A stretch of 64,000 nt of DNA from Deuterostichococcus epilithicus (taxonomy: Eukaryota > Chlorophyta > Trebouxiophyceae > Prasiolales > Stichococcaceae), in assembly GCA_033439295.1 (NCBI GenBank), contig JAVTLE010000015.1:1178001-1242000 (forward strand), given 5' to 3'. The position numbers and the translations under genes are program-made. This document shows positions 60,701 through 64,000 of this stretch, one piece after another. Positions within the stretch are counted from its first letter, which is position 1. The number at the start of each line of letters is the position of its first letter. The notes beneath the pieces are model-generated. The model was not told the DNA's origin. It saw only the letters and a program-made list of their open reading frames with translations, and made no database searches.

Positions 60701-63404
60701 TCGCCATCCAGGTGCCCTCCTTTGGCCGCATGCGTCTGCCGGTCTGATTGGGTCCGGCACACTCCGCCAGCTCCTGCGCCAAGCTGTGCTTACACAGCCG
60801 ACAGCCTTGGCCGGCCGGCAAGCCCTGGCGCGCTGCGGCACCTCCTGATGCATGGCACTACCACGCTGCCGCAGGCTGCGGGTGTGCAGAAGGAATTCGA
60901 AGGCCTGCTGGAGAAGGCGGCGGCGGCGCCGGCAGGCGAGCTGGAGGCGGTGTGCCAGCAGCTGCAGCAGATGGTCGGCGGGCTCAGCCCGGCGGACGCC
61001 ATTCTCTCCCAAGCGGGTGCGCCGCAAATTTTGGCGCACACAACCGTTGCACGGTGAGGTCGACATGGGCTGACGAGAAGAGGTCGCGATGCACTGCACT
61101 GCACAACAGTGTGAGGAATGTCGGTGCCATCCTGCATCTGCAATCCTGCGGTGTGCAACCATCGAAGGGCATGTCGCATGTATGAGTCGCTTGAAAAGTA
61201 GTACCGACTCCCAAACTGGTGCGCGGCATCATGCAGATGGTCAGTCTGCAGCAAGGCAGCTGCCGCCTCTCAGCCCTTTGACGGAGTGCTGGCATGGAAG
61301 ATGAGCGGGGTGATGAGATTGCTGAAAGAGGCCTTGCGCCGCTGACGATCAACAAACAACAGTCTTCAAAGTTTTCTGACCGCTCATGGTCCCCTTGGCT
61401 GACGCAAAGCACAGGCAGCACGTCCTGGCTCAAGGAGTGTCCTGCAATCTTTACGCTCCTGTTCAGCCCGCAGCCGAGGAGCTGGAACAGGACAGCTGTA
61501 GATGGTGGTCCGCACGGGCAGCTCAGGCCTGGGCAAGACCACATGTCGAAATACCCACCAGCGCTGTTCCACGAAAAGCTCCAATGTGACGCAAAGTGTG
61601 CCGGCCATGCTCTCTGGACACAGCGTACACACCCTCTGCGAGGCCACTGTTTCCAGCCACGCTCAGAAGCGCACGCGGTGTCTAAATCATGTGGGTTGCA
61701 CACGCAGCCAAGGAGCTGGGGGCAGGCGCACGGGTGTACGCACGGTCGTCCGCCAACGTGGAGGATATGGAGGGTATGAGCGGGGCGGGACTGTACGAGA
61801 GCGTGCCCAACGTGGGCGTCGGCGCCGCTGAGGAGCTGGGCGCTGCGGTCGCGCGCGTCTGGGCTTCGCTGTACACGAAGCGCGCCGTGCTCACACGCCG
61901 CGCCGCAGGTACAGTCTTAAAGGCCTGTCTAGCAAACCGTACCAAATTTCTTTTCAGCACCAGCAGTCATAGAGCATTAGTGGGGACAACTGCCAGGACA
62001 ACTGCCACGTGGAGCGCCCTGCTGCCGCTGCGCAGTACGGGAGCGCTTGCAGGATGTCGCAGCGCCCTGCCGAGCGTCGCTGCTGCGTCGCCGATGGTGC
62101 CGGCGCGCCCATGGGTCACAATTTTATCAAATCAGCACTGCCGCTGCCCGTGTGTGTCCGGAGGCCGCTGCGCGCGCGCCTGGCGCGGCTCCAGGGCGAC
62201 CCGGGTTCCTGCGACTGGGGGCCAGGCGCGGCGCAGCCGCACGTCGCCATGGCAGCGCTGTTAAAAGTGAAGCTGGCATGAGCCGCATGACTGTGCGGGT
62301 ACGAAGTCACGTCCTGCACCGCGCAGGCGTGAAGCAGGCGGAAGCCTCAATGGCGGTGCTGCTGATGGAGATGCTGGCGCCGAGCGCCTCCTTCGTGCTG
62401 CACACGGCCAGCCCGCTGGATCGTGACGCGTCCACGCTGCACGCGGAGGTGGCACCTGGTTTGGGCGAGACGCTGGCGTCGGGGACTCGCGGCAGCGCCT
62501 GGCGCTTTGCCGTCGACAAGGCGACGGGTGCGCGCCCCCTTGTTGTATTTGGGCCCTGTGCACTCCAGCAGATCCATCTTTGTTCCAGCTGGGGACATGC
62601 ACCTGCGCCTGGCCGGTGCGCCGCACATGTCGCCCGACTGCGGCCGAGGCATGGAAAATTGCGGCCTGGACACCCCAGCATCACGAGCTCTTCGCACCTC
62701 TTCACAGCTGCATGCGCCCCGACAACTTGGTCGACTGCGGCGCAGAGTGCCTCGATGACGCGTCAGCAGTGGCTGAGCTCCGCACTCCCCTGCGATTTTG
62801 GGCACCTGGAATTCACCATGCTCGCCACCGTACTCCTGCAGGCGCCACGACCATGCTGTCGTTTTCCAACTTCACCCGCGCGCTGGTGGCGCCGCCGTTG
62901 CAAAAGGCCGCCGCCGCGGGCGAGCGCTTCAAGCTGGCGCCGCTGTTGCTGGACCACAGCAAGGAGGCGCTGTCAACCAGCGAGGAGGCCCGGGACAAGG
63001 TGGGAACTGAAGCATGTTGCTCGCACGGGCCTGGAAGTCTAAGCAGAACCAGCCTGGAAACGAGCGGGAAAGTGCCACAGGCAGCAAATCATCATGCGGC
63101 GAGGAGGCTTCTGGGGAGGTAGTGGAGTAGCAAAAGCAGCAGCAGAAGCCCCTTCCTGCTTCCATCAACTCACCCACAACGGTATGCGTAAGCCTCGAGC
63201 CGGTATTTCAATGTCTTTTCCAAACCAGAAATGCTTTTGGGCTGCATGTCGTCCACCGAGCCATCTTGGTGTCGCACGCAGCTCGGCGCACAGCTCGGCA
63301 AGATCGGGGTGCAGCTGGAGGAGGCATTCGGCGGGCCCCAGGACGTGGAGGGCGCAATCGTGAACGACACTGTGTACATCGTCCAGTCCCGCCCGCAGCC
63401 GTGA
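54714..63404 (+). CDS. PWD: Phosphoglucan, water dikinase (PWD/GWD3), chloroplast
   Basis: PWD transfers the beta-phosphate of ATP to the C3 position of glucosyl residues in pre-phosphorylated starch, which opens the granule for degradation. The ATG at 54714 opens a Ser/Arg-rich transit-type peptide ([18 protein letters not shown]), spliced in phase to [19 protein letters not shown]20 starch-binding domain follows ([20 protein letters not shown], about 55110-55250), as in PWD and unlike GWD1. A long helical middle runs to about 59450. The phosphohistidine segment [15 protein letters not shown] spans the intron at about 59855; the phosphorylated His is that of LSHLGVRAR. The C-terminal ATP-binding domain has [20 protein letters not shown] (about 61740), [37 protein letters not shown] (about 62350) and [11 protein letters not shown] (about 63330). 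It ends VQSRPQP with TGA at 63402-63404. All key catalytic landmarks are present, so an active enzyme is likely. Confidence 0.93.
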
Positions 63405-63863
63405 TGCCGTACAGTTTTGCAGATGGCATGAGCTGGAGGGGTGGCCGCCGCTGGTGGGTAGCAGCTTACAGCGACGGTAAGAGTCTCGATCAGGCCGATG
63501 CGTTTGTAGAACTGGGATTCGGCTAGAGTCAAGTGGTAGAAAAGTTGTATTTCACCATCGATGAAGTTACTAGGATGGCTGGTCTCAACTGCCTGAGTGC
63601 AGCATTCTGTTCTTCCCCATGTGATCGCCGGTACTGCAGCGTCTTTCAACCTTCAGATGGTACCTACTCCCTGAAAACCACCACCGATGCGTTCAACACA
63701 GTCAGCAAAAGAATCAGTACGGAATGTCAACACGCCAGCTGCAACCACCCCCAACAGACAACTGCGATCGACCCTGCCTCTGCACAAGATGCAGTCTCAC
63801 GCCTTTGACAACACCAGGCACTGTTGCCGCAGCAGGCACCGACTGCTCGCTACACGGCAGCGA
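63405..63863. other. Convergent spacer after PWD
   Basis: 459 bases between the PWD stop and the stop of the last, minus-strand gene. TTACA at about 63466 could serve the minus-strand gene. No coding exon is recognised. Confidence 0.4.
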
Positions 63864-64000
63864 TCACAGCACGCCGTCCAGCTCGACGAGCAGGAGCGTT
63901 GCCTCCGAGGCCGCCTGCGCCCCCGGGCCGCCAGAGCACTCGGGGCTCAGCTGCTCCAGGCGACGGGCCAGCAGATCTCGCGCCTCGCGCAGGTTGAGCC
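63864..64000 (-). CDS. 3' end of an unknown gene (cut by the window edge)
   Basis: The minus strand is open from the window edge to a TGA at 63864-63866. It encodes a helical segment (LNLREARDLLARRLEQLSPE), a Gly/Ala linker and a hydrophobic end (ATLLLVELDGVL). Codon pattern and the clean stop suggest a genuine final exon. I cannot name the family. Confidence 0.45.
   Translation of the reverse strand, partial: LNLREARDLLARRLEQLSPECSGGPGAQAASEATLLLVELDGVL

Noticed and set aside
60026-61162. Long minus-strand open frame (378 codons)
   Set aside because: It lies antisense to recognisable PWD exons (phosphohistidine and linker regions). Its Arg/Ala-rich composition is typical of a shadow frame.

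Overview
The window is nuclear DNA of a eukaryote, most probably a core chlorophyte green alga (trebouxiophyte-like). Every recognisable gene is split into many short exons with GTGAGT/GTGCGT-type donors and CTGCAG-type acceptors. The DNA is GC-rich, TGTAA polyadenylation signals follow several stop codons, and the gene set is that of a starch-storing plastid-bearing cell: phosphoglucan water dikinase, an OPR/RAP organelle RNA protein and a DUF3531 plastid protein. There are no operons or ribosome-binding sites, and I recognised no rRNA, tRNA or CRISPR array. The species is an inference.

Layout, left to right. A partial gene with a Cdc48/p97-binding SHP box (+, to 925). HINT-type histidine-triad protein (-, 1625-2650). 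DHX33/DEAH10-like RNA helicase (+, 3003-8240). VID27/CYPRO4-like protein (-, 8633-13491). OPR/RAP organellar RNA protein (-, 14046-17871). WD40-like protein (-, 18462-20260). Uncharacterised disordered exons (-, 20510-22920). USP/UCH-related deubiquitinase-like protein (-, 23310-24600). A repeat-rich zone with a PHD-finger/GATA-finger gene carrying tandemly amplified exons (-, 25977-29250). An F-box-like gene (-, 29740-33113). DUF3531 protein (+, 34394-36439). A small unknown gene with an acidic tail (+, 37389-37934). CIR1-type splicing/corepressor protein (-, 38593-40046). VTA1/LIP5 ESCRT regulator (+, 41098-44890). AT-hook plus telobox-Myb protein (+, 45471-47904). Unusual protein kinase (-, 48453-52300). 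J-domain membrane protein (-, 52904-54089). PWD/GWD3 (+, 54714-63404). The 3' end of an unknown gene (-, 63864-64000).

Three models were rebuilt exon by exon with every splice phase agreeing: HINT (178 aa), VTA1 (618 aa) and the J-protein (235 aa). For the others I give the span from first to last exon I could support, and say where the start is unresolved.

The genes are ordinary housekeeping neighbours, not one pathway. The most interesting signal is structural. Several introns contain decayed tandem copies of the adjoining exon edge, including the AG|GT junction (VTA1, helicase, VID27, possibly the kinase). One gene carries a 509-bp exon-bearing unit duplicated with no difference that I could find. 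This fits recurrent short tandem duplication across splice junctions, a proposed route to new introns and exons. A second notable point is a VTA1 protein with two Tudor/SH3-like modules inserted in its linker.
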